Below, piece by piece: positions 9,844 to 19,765 of a stretch of 39,489 nt of DNA. How positions within the stretch are numbered: position 1 is the stretch's first letter; the number at the start of each line of letters is the position of its first letter. The translations under genes were made by a program, and so were the position numbers. The DNA lies in the NCBI GenBank assembly GCA_001780775.1, contig MFIO01000007.1:1-39489 (forward strand), in the 5' to 3' direction. The notes beneath the pieces were generated by a model. That model ran no database searches. It saw nothing but the letters and a program-made list of their open reading frames with translations, and was not told where the DNA came from. Origin of the DNA: Candidatus Giovannonibacteria bacterium RIFCSPLOWO2_12_FULL_43_11c (GTDB taxonomy: Bacteria; Patescibacteriota; Minisyncoccia; JACPKW01; UBA11713).

Positions 9844-11480
9844 GACGCATTGAGGAGCTTGGTGTTGGTTTCGTTCCGTTCATTACCGGCGGGGCAATTA
9901 TGAAAATTGTGGACGAGATTGGCCAAAGCAAAAAAATAGCGTGGATATCTCCGAATCATGAGCAGGCATTGTCTATGATGGTGGATGCCTATGCTAGACT
10001 TACAGGCTTTGGAGTTGGGGTGGTTACCTCTGGTCCTGGAGGGACAAACTTAATTACCGGTATAGCTTGCGCGTATTATGATTCTGTCCCGTGCCTTTTT
10101 ATTACAGGACAAGTTGGAATGTTTCACGTTAAAGGAAAAAGAAGTGTACGTCAGAGAGGCTTTCAGGAAACCGACATTTTTAATCTGGTCAAACCGATAA
10201 CTAAATATTCGGTTCTTCTGGAGAATCCTGAAGACGTGCGGTATGAATTTGAAAAAGCCGTTTATTTGGCCAAATCCGGAAGGCCGGGCCCGGTTTTGAT
10301 TGATGTGCCGTATAATGTCCAGCGGGAAAAAATTAATCCAGACAAGCTTCGGAGGTTCAGTCCTCCAGAAAAAGAGACTCCGAGCAATTTAGATAAAATA
10401 GTCTCGGAAGTTTTATACGAATTGAAAAAAGCGAAAAAGCCGTTGATTCTCGCGGGGGGAGGTGTGAAGACATCTTTCCAGGATGAAAATTTACGAAAAC
10501 TTACAGCTAAATTGAATATCCCGATTGCAACAACATGGTCTGCGACAGATATCTTCCCTCCGAGTTACCGTTTATATCTCGGTAATGTCGGACGAGGCGG
10601 AAATCACTCCGCAGTAAAGGCGATCCAGGAAAGTGATTTGATTTTGGGCCTGGGTACAAGGTTTACGACCAAAGTGATAATAGATGAGAAAAAATTTGCG
10701 AAAGGCACAAAAATTATTTCTGTGGACGCGGATGATGGCGAAATGAACGAAAGCCTAGTCAATATTTCCAAAAAAATTAATATAGATTTAAAGGATTTCC
10801 TGCCAGCTTTGCTGAAGAAAGCGGAGAAACTCTCAGTAAAATCTTGGCTTGATGAGACGGCTTTGATGAAAAAGAACTTCAAAATAGATGCGACAAGACA
10901 ATATAGTCAGAAATATCTGAGCCCATATGAACTGATAAATACTTTATCAGACTTGTTACCGGATGACGCAGTGATAATTCCAGACTGCGGCTGCAACCTT
11001 ATTTGGACTGTTCAGGCGTACAAAGCTAAGGTGGGGCAGAGTTTTTTCTCTGCTTGGGGACATTCTCCAATGGGGTATTCGTTTGCAGCATCGATAGGAG
11101 CCTGGTTTGCTAGAAAAAAATCACCGATAATAGCAATTATAGGAGACGGAGGGATGCAGATGAATATTCAGGAATTGCAAACGGCCGTATTAAATAAAAT
11201 TCCAGTTAAAGTTTTTGTCCTTAATAACCGTTCTTATGGCAATACGAAATTCGCGGCCCGGGATCAATTTGAGGGAAGATCTTTCGGAAACGAAATTGGC
11301 TGGGGGTACGAACCGCCGGATTATAAAAAAATAGCGCACGCATACGGCATCAAATACATGCAGATCAAGAATAATAAAGGGTTAAAAGATAAACTTAAAG
11401 CGATATTAAAAAGCCGCGGGCCGATTTTGGCGGATTTCAATATTGATCCGGAACAGTACATTTTCGAAAATACTCTCTAG
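9807..11480 (+). CDS. thiamine diphosphate-dependent enzyme (acetolactate synthase / IlvB-like)
   Basis: 557 aa; SPNHEQALSMMVDAYARLTG, GPGGTNLITGIACAYYDSVP, GDGGMQMNIQELQTAVLNKIPVKVFVLNN canonical ThDP motif. Confidence 0.85.
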   Translation: MQIDESVSRYLVRRIEELGVGFVPFITGGAIMKIVDEIGQSKKIAWISPNHEQALSMMVDAYARLTGFGVGVVTSGPGGTNLITGIACAYYDSVPCLFITGQVGMFHVKGKRSVRQRGFQETDIFNLVKPITKYSVLLENPEDVRYEFEKAVYLAKSGRPGPVLIDVPYNVQREKINPDKLRRFSPPEKETPSNLDKIVSEVLYELKKAKKPLILAGGGVKTSFQDENLRKLTAKLNIPIATTWSATDIFPPSYRLYLGNVGRGGNHSAVKAIQESDLILGLGTRFTTKVIIDEKKFAKGTKIISVDADDGEMNESLVNISKKINIDLKDFLPALLKKAEKLSVKSWLDETALMKKNFKIDATRQYSQKYLSPYELINTLSDLLPDDAVIIPDCGCNLIWTVQAYKAKVGQSFFSAWGHSPMGYSFAASIGAWFARKKSPIIAIIGDGGMQMNIQELQTAVLNKIPVKVFVLNNRSYGNTKFAARDQFEGRSFGNEIGWGYEPPDYKKIAHAYGIKYMQIKNNKGLKDKLKAILKSRGPILADFNIDPEQYIFENTL

Positions 11481-11482
11481 GC

Positions 11483-12640
11483 ATGAAACGCTTTTCTTTT
11501 GCAGGGCAAAATGTATCTGGGCAGCCAATGTTTGCCTTTTTGGACAGGATGAAAGAAGCAGAGAGGGCGGGCAGAAAAATTATACATTTCGAAATAGGGG
11601 ATTTGAACATGCAAATTCCGCAAGAGGCCGCATCGGCCTTAAAAAATTCAATTGATAAGGGCGAACACCGCTATACAGAATCGAAAGGACTTTGGGATTT
11701 CAGAAAAAAAATTGCTGAACATTTTTCAGAGAATTATGGATTTGAAGCTTCAATAGACCAAATTTTGGTCGCGCCGGCCAATTCCATGATAGATTTTATG
11801 ATTAGATCAGTTGCAGACCATGGAGACGAAGTAATATGCCCGGATCCAGGATTTCCTACCTATTATTCTGTTATGAAATATTCCGGCGTTGTGCCGGTTC
11901 CGTACCCGCTTTTAGAAGAGAACGGGTTTCAGATTAATCCCAAAGATATTGAAAAGCGGATTACAGAGAAAACCAGGCTGATAATTTTGAATTCGCCGTC
12001 AAATCCGACTGGGGCGATAATGGATGAAAATGTCGTCAGAAAAGTTGCCGAGATTGCCAGGGAAAATGATATCTATGTTTTTAGTGATGAAGTTTATGGC
12101 CCTTTAGCGTATACTAAGAAACATTTTTCGCCGAGTTTTCTTGATCAATGCCGAGAGCAGACAGTCATATTGGGAAGCCTTTCGAAAGTTTACGGAATGT
12201 CCGGTTGGCGCTTGGGCTATGCCATCGGCCCTACGGAAGTAATTAAGAAAATGGGGTTGATGATGGAAACTATTTTTTCCTGCCTGCCGATTTTTACACA
12301 GCGTGGTGGGATAGCGGCAATAAACGTAAGCGAACGGATAATTTCAGAAAGAAAAAAAGAGCTTCAGGAAAGAATGAAAATATTAATTGGTGGACTTAAT
12401 TCGTTTCCAGGCGTGAAATGCAGATATCCAGAAGGAGCTTTTTACGCGTTTCCAAATATAGAAGGCACTGGAATGAGCGGCACAGAATTCAGGGATTACC
12501 TTTTTGATAAAGCTGATATCGGCGTTTTGGAAGGAGAGGCTTTTGGCGTGCGCGGGAAGGGACATGCTCGCATGGCATTTGGCGCATCAACGCAGGAACA
12601 AATCATGGAAGCAATAGACAGGATGAAAAAAATTTTATGA
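11483..12640 (+). CDS. pyridoxal-phosphate aminotransferase class I/II
   Basis: 385 aa; NSPSNPTGAIMDE, FSDEVYGPLAY, LGSLSKVYGMSGWRLGYAIGP. Confidence 0.9.
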   Translation: MKRFSFAGQNVSGQPMFAFLDRMKEAERAGRKIIHFEIGDLNMQIPQEAASALKNSIDKGEHRYTESKGLWDFRKKIAEHFSENYGFEASIDQILVAPANSMIDFMIRSVADHGDEVICPDPGFPTYYSVMKYSGVVPVPYPLLEENGFQINPKDIEKRITEKTRLIILNSPSNPTGAIMDENVVRKVAEIARENDIYVFSDEVYGPLAYTKKHFSPSFLDQCREQTVILGSLSKVYGMSGWRLGYAIGPTEVIKKMGLMMETIFSCLPIFTQRGGIAAINVSERIISERKKELQERMKILIGGLNSFPGVKCRYPEGAFYAFPNIEGTGMSGTEFRDYLFDKADIGVLEGEAFGVRGKGHARMAFGASTQEQIMEAIDRMKKIL

Positions 12641-13794
12641 AAATAGAAACCGTATTAAAGAATAGAGATTGCCCTGTTTGCGGTGCAAAGTACGGTAAGG
12701 CAAAGTTTAGAGAGCTTTTCAAGCAGAGATATGAGGTGATGTCACGCGATTATTATATTTCCGAATGTCTCAATTGCGGGTTTATTCATCAGAATCCTTC
12801 CTGGAGTGAAAGTTTTTATGACGAGTTATATTCAAATCTTATCTACGATCCTACTGGCCACAAATTTTATCCTGCCCAGCAGGAAAGATATCGCCTGGTA
12901 TTGGAGAGAATTTCTGAGTTGGCAAACAAATTTGAGGAAAAGCACATCAAAATATTAGACTATGGATGCTATGATGGATCATTTATAGAATGGGCTGAAA
13001 AAAATTTTTTATTACCAAAAAATATCGATTTTTACGGTTATGATATTTACCTCAAAGGTATTCCAATTGGAACAAAATTTTATAACTCTCTTGATAAATT
13101 GAAAAAGGATCACCCAGAGTTCGATATTATTGTTTTTAATCACGTCATCGAACATATTTTTTATCCGAGCCGTCTACTTTCTAATGTCCGCGAGACATTC
13201 TTAAAAAACGGTGGGTATATGGTTATAGAACTGCCCGACATTTCTTTTATTCGCGAGAATGATTTCTCGCCATTTCATGTACAGCATTTAAATTATTTCA
13301 GTCCAAAAACAATGTCCTGGTTACTCGAGAGGAGTAGTTTGGCTACTTATTCGATAACAACTTTTAAAAATTACGACATAGCGCGCGATCCCCATATGCC
13401 AACACTCTTAGCTGTTGCAAAAAAAGATTCGCGGTTTCTTTCTGACGGAGAAAAATTGAGGAGAGAAGTGTTGCAAATTCGAGACTTCCATAGAAAGAGA
13501 ATTCAAGCTCGCACAGATTCGAAAACGAAAATAGGAATAGTTGGATGTGGCGATGCACTTTATCCAGTACGCGAATTACTTGGCGACCTTAAGATTTCGG
13601 CGGTTTTTGACAATAATTCAAAGCTTTGGGGCAAAGAAGTTTTCGGAATAAGAATACAGTCTGTCGAAGAAATCGGGAGAAGTAATCTGGATCTGGTCAT
13701 TATCGCAACGATCCTTAAGTACAATACAGATCAAATCAAAAAGCAAATAGTTCCATCAATTCCCGAAGATAAAATATTTACTCTTTTTGATTGA
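12637..13794 (+). CDS. class I SAM-dependent methyltransferase with N-terminal zinc motif and C-terminal Rossmann-like domain
   Basis: 385 aa; CPVCGAKY...CLNCGFIHQNPSW; ILDYGCYDGSFIEWA; FNHVIEHI; C-terminal IGIVGCGDALYPVRELL. Confidence 0.75.
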   Translation: MKIETVLKNRDCPVCGAKYGKAKFRELFKQRYEVMSRDYYISECLNCGFIHQNPSWSESFYDELYSNLIYDPTGHKFYPAQQERYRLVLERISELANKFEEKHIKILDYGCYDGSFIEWAEKNFLLPKNIDFYGYDIYLKGIPIGTKFYNSLDKLKKDHPEFDIIVFNHVIEHIFYPSRLLSNVRETFLKNGGYMVIELPDISFIRENDFSPFHVQHLNYFSPKTMSWLLERSSLATYSITTFKNYDIARDPHMPTLLAVAKKDSRFLSDGEKLRREVLQIRDFHRKRIQARTDSKTKIGIVGCGDALYPVRELLGDLKISAVFDNNSKLWGKEVFGIRIQSVEEIGRSNLDLVIIATILKYNTDQIKKQIVPSIPEDKIFTLFD

Positions 13795-14678
13795 ATATGG
13801 AGAATGAAAAATTAATATCGGTTGGAATGCCTGTCTATAATTCGCTAAGAAATGATGAGTCATTTCTTAGGCGATCGCTCGAGTCTATTCTCACACAAAC
13901 TTATAAGAATCTTGAGGTAATAATTTCTGATAACGCTTCCCAGGATAAGACTGGCGATATTTTGAAAAAATATGCGTTGATTGACAGCAGAATTAAATAT
14001 TTTAGGCAGGAAAATAATGTTGGGGCAGTTAAAAATTTCAGTTTTGTTATAAACGAGGCCAAAGGAGAATATTTTATGCTGGCATCGGACGATGATTTTT
14101 GGGAGAGAGATTTCATTAAAAAACTTTCCGAAGTTCTTGACGCAAACTCTTCGTATAGCGTTGCCATGAGTCATTATTATTCTTTTAGTAAGACCGATCT
14201 TAACGATAAGGAGCTTCGGACGCATGATTACACCCATATGTCATACATAGAGAATTATAGAAAGACTATTCTAGGAAAGACAAACCCAATTTTTATGTAT
14301 GGACTTTACCGCACGCTATATTTTAAAAAATTATATGCGAGGCTTATGCCGAACTGTAGAGAAGAGACCGTAATATTAATGTGCGAATCAGCTTTAGCCA
14401 CACGCTGGTATTCGTATCCGGAGCCTCTATATTGGCGCTATAGGAACCCACTCCCGAATGCTGTGAGGCATGCTGGCGACCCGGCTATCGAAAACTATTC
14501 TACTAAGTACACCTATACCAAATATTTCTTAACCCTTCTTTTCTGGCCGTTGAGTTCAAGAGTTATACCTTTTTCTCGCAAATTTTTAATTTTTGGGCCA
14601 TGGTTTGAGAGAGCGTGGTATGCAAAAAGAAAGATCTTCAATGAAATCTTGGGTACTTTCAGTTTTTTCTATAAATAA
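13791..14678 (+). CDS. glycosyltransferase family 2
   Basis: 295 aa; VGMPVYNSLRNDESFLRRSLESILTQTYKNLEVIISDNASQDKT; LASDDDFW. Confidence 0.9.
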   Translation: MNMENEKLISVGMPVYNSLRNDESFLRRSLESILTQTYKNLEVIISDNASQDKTGDILKKYALIDSRIKYFRQENNVGAVKNFSFVINEAKGEYFMLASDDDFWERDFIKKLSEVLDANSSYSVAMSHYYSFSKTDLNDKELRTHDYTHMSYIENYRKTILGKTNPIFMYGLYRTLYFKKLYARLMPNCREETVILMCESALATRWYSYPEPLYWRYRNPLPNAVRHAGDPAIENYSTKYTYTKYFLTLLFWPLSSRVIPFSRKFLIFGPWFERAWYAKRKIFNEILGTFSFFYK

Positions 14679-15300
14679 ACGCGCCCTGCGCGGACCAGCG
14701 CTCGCTCTTTGGAAAAATAGCCGGTATCTTCTTGCCCAAGATTTTTATATTTTTGCGCTTTTGGAAAAAACTGAATTCTGGAGCGAATCCGGAAAGAGCG
14801 TTATTTAAAATATTTTTTGGCAAGAATGAGATATGCGCCGTAGGCCCGCTTTTATTTTTGTGATTATGATAGCCCTCCACGAGCCCCGTTCGAAGAAATC
14901 GAAGGCGGGAAATCCAGTTCCAGCCGATATACATTGTTAGAAATAATTTGCCTCCGGGTTTGAGTGCTTTCCCGCACTCCCGGATAAAGTGATGAGGATT
15001 TTCAAGATGTTCTATCAAATTTGTCGCGAAAATAATATCCAAATTTTCGGAAGGGATCTTATCTACATTCAGATCCGCTTTAAAAAAAGGCAGTCCCATA
15101 ATTTCGGGGTGAGATCTTTGATCTTCAATGTCGGATAAAATAATATTCCTAAATCCCTTTTCCTGTAGTTTTGCGGCCAAAATGCCCGACCCGCAGCCGA
15201 GATCCAAAAGTTTAGAATTTTTATCAACACAGTCGAGCCATTTTCCCAATTCGGGATACGAAAGCCACCAATAGCCTTTGTGCAAATTATATGTGCCCAT
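14659..15300 (-). CDS. class I SAM-dependent methyltransferase
   Basis: 213 aa; LLDLGCGSGILAAKLQEKGFRNIILSDI; FATNLIEHLENPHHFIRECGKALKPGGKLFLT. Confidence 0.88.
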   Translation of the reverse strand: MGTYNLHKGYWWLSYPELGKWLDCVDKNSKLLDLGCGSGILAAKLQEKGFRNIILSDIEDQRSHPEIMGLPFFKADLNVDKIPSENLDIIFATNLIEHLENPHHFIRECGKALKPGGKLFLTMYIGWNWISRLRFLRTGLVEGYHNHKNKSGPTAHISFLPKNILNNALSGFAPEFSFFQKRKNIKILGKKIPAIFPKSERWSAQGAFIYRKN

Positions 15301-15327
15301 GCTATATTAGTATACATTAAAATAAAA

Positions 15328-16701
15328 ATGACAAAAACAATTTTCATCACAAGTTTCGAGGGGGTTGAGACAAAAAATGTGCTCCGTACGTCTATTTTCT
15401 CGACGCTTTTATCGCGCCAAGATATTCGGATCGTGATTTTTACCAAAGACCAGGCGCGGGCAGATTATCACAAAAGAGAATTCGGCGATACGCGGATTTC
15501 GTATGAAGTAGCCGAATCTTTTCCAATTAAAGGGATTGACCGCTTTTTCCAATGGCTAAAATTCGCGATGCTCAATACCGAGACCACGCGGCTCCGACGT
15601 AAAATGGTCTTTGAGATTAATCGGAATGTTTTGCAGTACTACATAGGGCTTTCTATAAGCTGGCTTTTGGCGAGAAAAAGGTTAATAAAATTGGCGCGCT
15701 TTTTGGATTTGCGGCTTGTTAAAGTAAATAAGTATGATAAATATTTTGAAAAGTATAAACCCAATTTGGTTTTCCTCGCCAACATTTTCTACGAGCCGGA
15801 GATCCATTTTTTACGGTCGGCGAAAAAATTCGGGGTGTGCTCGATCGGATTCATAAATTCCTGGGACAAAGTTACGGGGCGCTGCGTCCTGCGATTGCTC
15901 GCAGACAAATTTGTCGTTTTCAACGATACAGTTAAAGAGGAATTTATATCTGTCAACCACATTCCAGAGAAAGATATTTTTGTCGGCGGAGTTCCGCAAT
16001 ACGATCTATACTTCGAAAAAGATTTTGAGTCGCGCGATGAATTTTTCAGAAAAATAAAAGCGGACCCTGCCAAAAAATTAATCGTATATGCTCCAATGGG
16101 CTCGACGTATTCCAATTCCGATTGGGATATCATAGACCTTCTTTGGAAGTTTAAAACGGATAAAAAATTGGATCAAGATCCGGAATTATTCGCGCGCTTT
16201 CCTCCAAACGACCCCTTGAACCAAGAAGAAATAAAGAAACGCCCCTGGCTCAAATACGAACAGCCGGGAATAATGTTTTCCGAAGAACGTGGGATTGACT
16301 GGGATTTAAATTTTGATGACCTTCGTCATTTGAAAAATACGCTTTACCATATGTCGTTAATCGTATGCTATGCTTCTTCAATTAGCGTGGACGCGGCTAT
16401 TTTCGATAAGCCCGTCATAAATATAAATTTTGAAATTCGTCCGAATGAATTGATGGTGAAGTCCCCAACGCAGTTTTATCGAATGACTCATTATAAAAAA
16501 GCGCTCGAAACCGGCGGAATAAAGATGGCCGAGAGCTCGGAGAAACTACTTGAATGGATTAACCGTTATATTAATAACCCGGAGGTGGATCGCGAAGGGA
16601 GAGGAAGATTAGTTCGCGAACAATGCCAATTTACGGACGGAAAATCCGGCGAGAGGATAGGAAACTTTATTTTAGAAAATATTAAGAATGAGAAAAAATA
16701 A
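15328..16701 (+). CDS. GT-B-like predicted glycosyl/glycerophospho-transferase (paralog of 26110-27519)
   Basis: Aligns by eye along its length with the 26110 product: shared SWD..(V/S)..G.VL.(L/P)..K..V(F/Y), EKDI.V.G.P.YD..Y, S.DAA.FDKPVIN..FE; start set at internal Met. Confidence 0.5.
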   Translation: MTKTIFITSFEGVETKNVLRTSIFSTLLSRQDIRIVIFTKDQARADYHKREFGDTRISYEVAESFPIKGIDRFFQWLKFAMLNTETTRLRRKMVFEINRNVLQYYIGLSISWLLARKRLIKLARFLDLRLVKVNKYDKYFEKYKPNLVFLANIFYEPEIHFLRSAKKFGVCSIGFINSWDKVTGRCVLRLLADKFVVFNDTVKEEFISVNHIPEKDIFVGGVPQYDLYFEKDFESRDEFFRKIKADPAKKLIVYAPMGSTYSNSDWDIIDLLWKFKTDKKLDQDPELFARFPPNDPLNQEEIKKRPWLKYEQPGIMFSEERGIDWDLNFDDLRHLKNTLYHMSLIVCYASSISVDAAIFDKPVININFEIRPNELMVKSPTQFYRMTHYKKALETGGIKMAESSEKLLEWINRYINNPEVDREGRGRLVREQCQFTDGKSGERIGNFILENIKNEKK

Positions 16702-17860
16702 AATTAAAATTTGCTTCCCGATAACGAGCCGTATTCATTATGCGCGGCAAAAGCATCTTCTGGAGCTTTTGAAAAAAAATCCTAAAATCGACTTGCAGTT
16801 GATTGTGGCGGGGTCGATACTTCTAGAGAAATACGGGGAAAAATTTTTGCCCGCAATGCGCGATAACGGATTTGAAATTCACGATGCGTTGTATAACGTA
16901 ATCGAGGGAGGAAATCATATCACTATGGCAAGAACCGCTGGGCTTACTGCGCTTGAATTCGCGAACTCTCTCCATAAATTAAATCCGGACGTCGTCTTGA
17001 TACGCGGAGATCGCTTTGAGATGTTGCCGATCGCGATGGTCTCAGCGTATTTGAACAAACCAATTGCTCACATCGAAGGCGGCGATTTATCCGGGACCAT
17101 CGATGAATCTGTGCGCCACGCCATTTCAAAACTCGCGCACATCCATTTTGCGACCAATGAGGACTCGAGAAAACGCTTGATAAAAATGGGAGAGGATCCG
17201 AAGTTCGTTTTTAATGTTGGTTCTCCCGATGTCGAGATGGCGGCTAAGATTAATAAAAAAATAGATCCCGAAGTACTCCATAAAATCGGAGTTGGCTACG
17301 ATTTGGATATAAAGAAACCATTTATGATGACGATGTTGCATCCAGTGACGACAGAAGGCGATAACCGGGCGCATATGGAGACAGCTTTGAAGGCAGTGGA
17401 CAGTATTAATATGCAGACGGTCTGGTTTTGGCCGAATAGCGATGCCGGCACCGCGGAGATGGCGAAAGCGATTCGTGTGTACCGCGAGCTCGGGGTTTTA
17501 AAAAATAATAAAATTCACTTTGTAACTGACTTGCTCCCGGAAGATTTTATAGCTCTTCTCAAGCAAACCAAGATAATGATCGGTAATTCCTCGACGGGAA
17601 TTAAAGAATGCTCATATTTAGGTGTTCCTGTGGTTAACATAGGCACGCGTCAGCAAGGAAGGCTTCGCGGTCCAAGTGTTATGGATGTCGGGTATGATAA
17701 AGGAGCGATAGAAAAAGCTATCCGGAAGCAATTGGCTCACGGAATGTATAAATCTTCGGGACTATATTTCAAACCGAATACCTCAAAGCAAATTGTTGAT
17801 ATTTTGACTAAAATCAGCGTCCCCGCGCAGAAAAAATTCTACGAAATCAAGGAAGCGTAG
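16688..17860 (+). CDS. neuC: UDP-N-acetylglucosamine 2-epimerase (hydrolysing), NeuC/LegG-like
   Basis: 390 aa; RGDRFEMLPIAMVSAYLNKPIAHIEGGDLSGTIDESVRHAISKLAHIHF; IGNSSTGIKE; VNIGTRQQGR. Confidence 0.88.
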   Translation: MRKNKIKICFPITSRIHYARQKHLLELLKKNPKIDLQLIVAGSILLEKYGEKFLPAMRDNGFEIHDALYNVIEGGNHITMARTAGLTALEFANSLHKLNPDVVLIRGDRFEMLPIAMVSAYLNKPIAHIEGGDLSGTIDESVRHAISKLAHIHFATNEDSRKRLIKMGEDPKFVFNVGSPDVEMAAKINKKIDPEVLHKIGVGYDLDIKKPFMMTMLHPVTTEGDNRAHMETALKAVDSINMQTVWFWPNSDAGTAEMAKAIRVYRELGVLKNNKIHFVTDLLPEDFIALLKQTKIMIGNSSTGIKECSYLGVPVVNIGTRQQGRLRGPSVMDVGYDKGAIEKAIRKQLAHGMYKSSGLYFKPNTSKQIVDILTKISVPAQKKFYEIKEA

Positions 17861-17979
17861 CACCCCTTGATTTTTTTGGCCATATATTCTAAGCTATATC
17901 TGAAATCCGCACATAGAGAACTTAATAAATGGCTGAGGGATAAGCCCTCCAAAAACAAATCCAAAAGGAGGATAAGCAG

Positions 17980-18957
17980 ATGATTGAACTCAAAAGCAAG
18001 AGTCCTGAAGAGCTGGCAGCGGAAATCGTTCTGTTGCCGGATGGACACAGTTTCGCTTTGAAGTCCGAGAAGGAGTTGGCAGGACTTCTCACGGTGGTAA
18101 GGGATCCGCTGAGGTACGCGGCGATTTTCAAAGCTGTCGCAGAGCGCCAGGATGCGTCCGATTGGATGCGTTTTGCGGCGCGGTCCGAAGACATTAACGG
18201 CAGAAGACGCGCAAAGGGAGCGATTCACAGCGATGTCGTTCAAGAGTTGACGTGGTTAGCCCGCGATGCCGAGCAAAAGCTCAAGAACTCGATGGAGAAA
18301 TACGCTCTGCTCGGGGGCGTTTATTGGAATACCACGATTCTGAATCGGAACCTTCGCCGCTATGCGGAGGCTGCGGTAAGCGCGCGGTTATCGGCATCTT
18401 GGTTTGGTCTCGCGGGCGATACCGAGAACCATTTCGTCAGTCTTTTCGAGGCGCAAGTCGAGGAAGTCACCGTTTCTTTCGGCAAGAGCGACAATGATGC
18501 AGTGAGAGACGCTGTGGTGGCTCTGGCGATATTCAGGGACTACATCAAACTCATGGTCGGCCCATACCCGCTTTGGATGGTTCAAAACGCTCAAGTGCAT
18601 ATCGCGTCGGCGGCAATGATGGCCTATCTGCGCGGCGTGCGCATCGATCTCGATGCATACGCGGATGATTTTCGCGATTCTGCTACCCAAACCGTAATGC
18701 CGCACTGGGCGAATGTGTTTGTAGCTTGTGAACATTACCGTGCGGGACGCTACCAAGAAGTGGTCGGAATTGGCCCTGTGGATGTTTCGAGCTCTTCTGC
18801 GGACAACGCCGAATTAGCCCGCCAGATTGTTATCGCGTATGCCGAAAGGGAACTGCAACGGGCCGAAAAATCGCGGGAACGATTCGAGGCCGTGGCGCAT
18901 CACCGAGGACCCAACGGAGGTATGCTGATCGCGGTTGCGGAGGCGGCCCTTCAGTAA
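17980..18957 (+). CDS. hypothetical, predicted alpha-helical protein
   Basis: 325 aa; SD AAAAGGAGG upstream and own terminator downstream; no recognised family. Confidence 0.65.
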   Translation: MIELKSKSPEELAAEIVLLPDGHSFALKSEKELAGLLTVVRDPLRYAAIFKAVAERQDASDWMRFAARSEDINGRRRAKGAIHSDVVQELTWLARDAEQKLKNSMEKYALLGGVYWNTTILNRNLRRYAEAAVSARLSASWFGLAGDTENHFVSLFEAQVEEVTVSFGKSDNDAVRDAVVALAIFRDYIKLMVGPYPLWMVQNAQVHIASAAMMAYLRGVRIDLDAYADDFRDSATQTVMPHWANVFVACEHYRAGRYQEVVGIGPVDVSSSSADNAELARQIVIAYAERELQRAEKSRERFEAVAHHRGPNGGMLIAVAEAALQ

Positions 18958-18986
18958 GGACTTCTCTCGGTAGAGGATAGTTAAAC

Positions 18987-19026
18987 GAGGCGGCACGGAA
19001 CATTCTGTGACCGCCTCTTCTTTTTA
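18987..19026 (+). terminator. intrinsic terminator
   Basis: GAGGCGG(18987-18993)/CCGCCTC(19011-19017) with inner CACGG/CTGTG, then TTCTTTTT. Confidence 0.88.
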
Positions 19027-19051
19027 TGTGTTAATATTGTATATAGAAAAA

Positions 19052-19765
19052 ATGGCAAAAGTATTAGGAATTATGGTCGCGCGTGGTGGATCAAAATCTA
19101 TCCCGCGAAAAAATATGAAGGAACTTGGAGGGAAGCCGTTGATTGCGTGGACGATTGAAGCTGCGAAAAAATCCGGAATTTTCGACCGGATTATTTTAAG
19201 CACGGACGATAATGAAATCGCCGAGATATCAAAAGAGCTCGGGATAGAAGTCCCCTTCATGCGCCCGGAGAAATTGGCCGAGGATACAACGCCGACCTTG
19301 CCCGTAATCGAGCACGCGGTTTCGTGGATGCGCGAGCACGAAAATTACGAACCCAACTTTGTCGCTATTCTTCAGCCGACCGCTCCTCTCCGCCAAGATC
19401 GGCACTTAAAAGAGGCTTTTGCGCTTTTAGAGAAGACTGGAGCAGATTCCGTAGTCAGCGTGTCCCCGATCCCGGGAGAACATAATCCCCACTGGCAATT
19501 TTCTATCGAACCGGACGGAGCGTTAAAACTTTTCACGGACGAGCCGATTTCAAAAATAATAAAAAGGCGCCAGGAATTGCCCGTGACATATACCAGGAAC
19601 GGAGCCATCTATATTTTTAAAAAAGAACTTTTGGATTTGCCCGAACCTAATTTTTATGGTAAGAAAACATACGGATACGTAATGGAGCCGAAATATAGCG
19701 TCAATATAGATACGCCAGAAGATTGGTTTCGCGCTGAAATTTATTTACGTGATAAAAATTTATGA
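19052..19765 (+). CDS. neuA: acylneuraminate cytidylyltransferase / CMP-nonulosonate synthetase, copy 1
   Basis: ARGGSKSIPRKNMKELGGKPLIAWTI; LQPTAPLRQDRHL; start at internal Met. Confidence 0.88.
   Translation: MAKVLGIMVARGGSKSIPRKNMKELGGKPLIAWTIEAAKKSGIFDRIILSTDDNEIAEISKELGIEVPFMRPEKLAEDTTPTLPVIEHAVSWMREHENYEPNFVAILQPTAPLRQDRHLKEAFALLEKTGADSVVSVSPIPGEHNPHWQFSIEPDGALKLFTDEPISKIIKRRQELPVTYTRNGAIYIFKKELLDLPEPNFYGKKTYGYVMEPKYSVNIDTPEDWFRAEIYLRDKNL

Noticed and set aside
9807-12640. Phosphonate (2-aminoethylphosphonate) pathway from ThDP enzyme + aminotransferase
   Set aside because: No PEP mutase in the window, and the ThDP protein is full-length IlvB-like (557 aa) rather than a short phosphonopyruvate decarboxylase.
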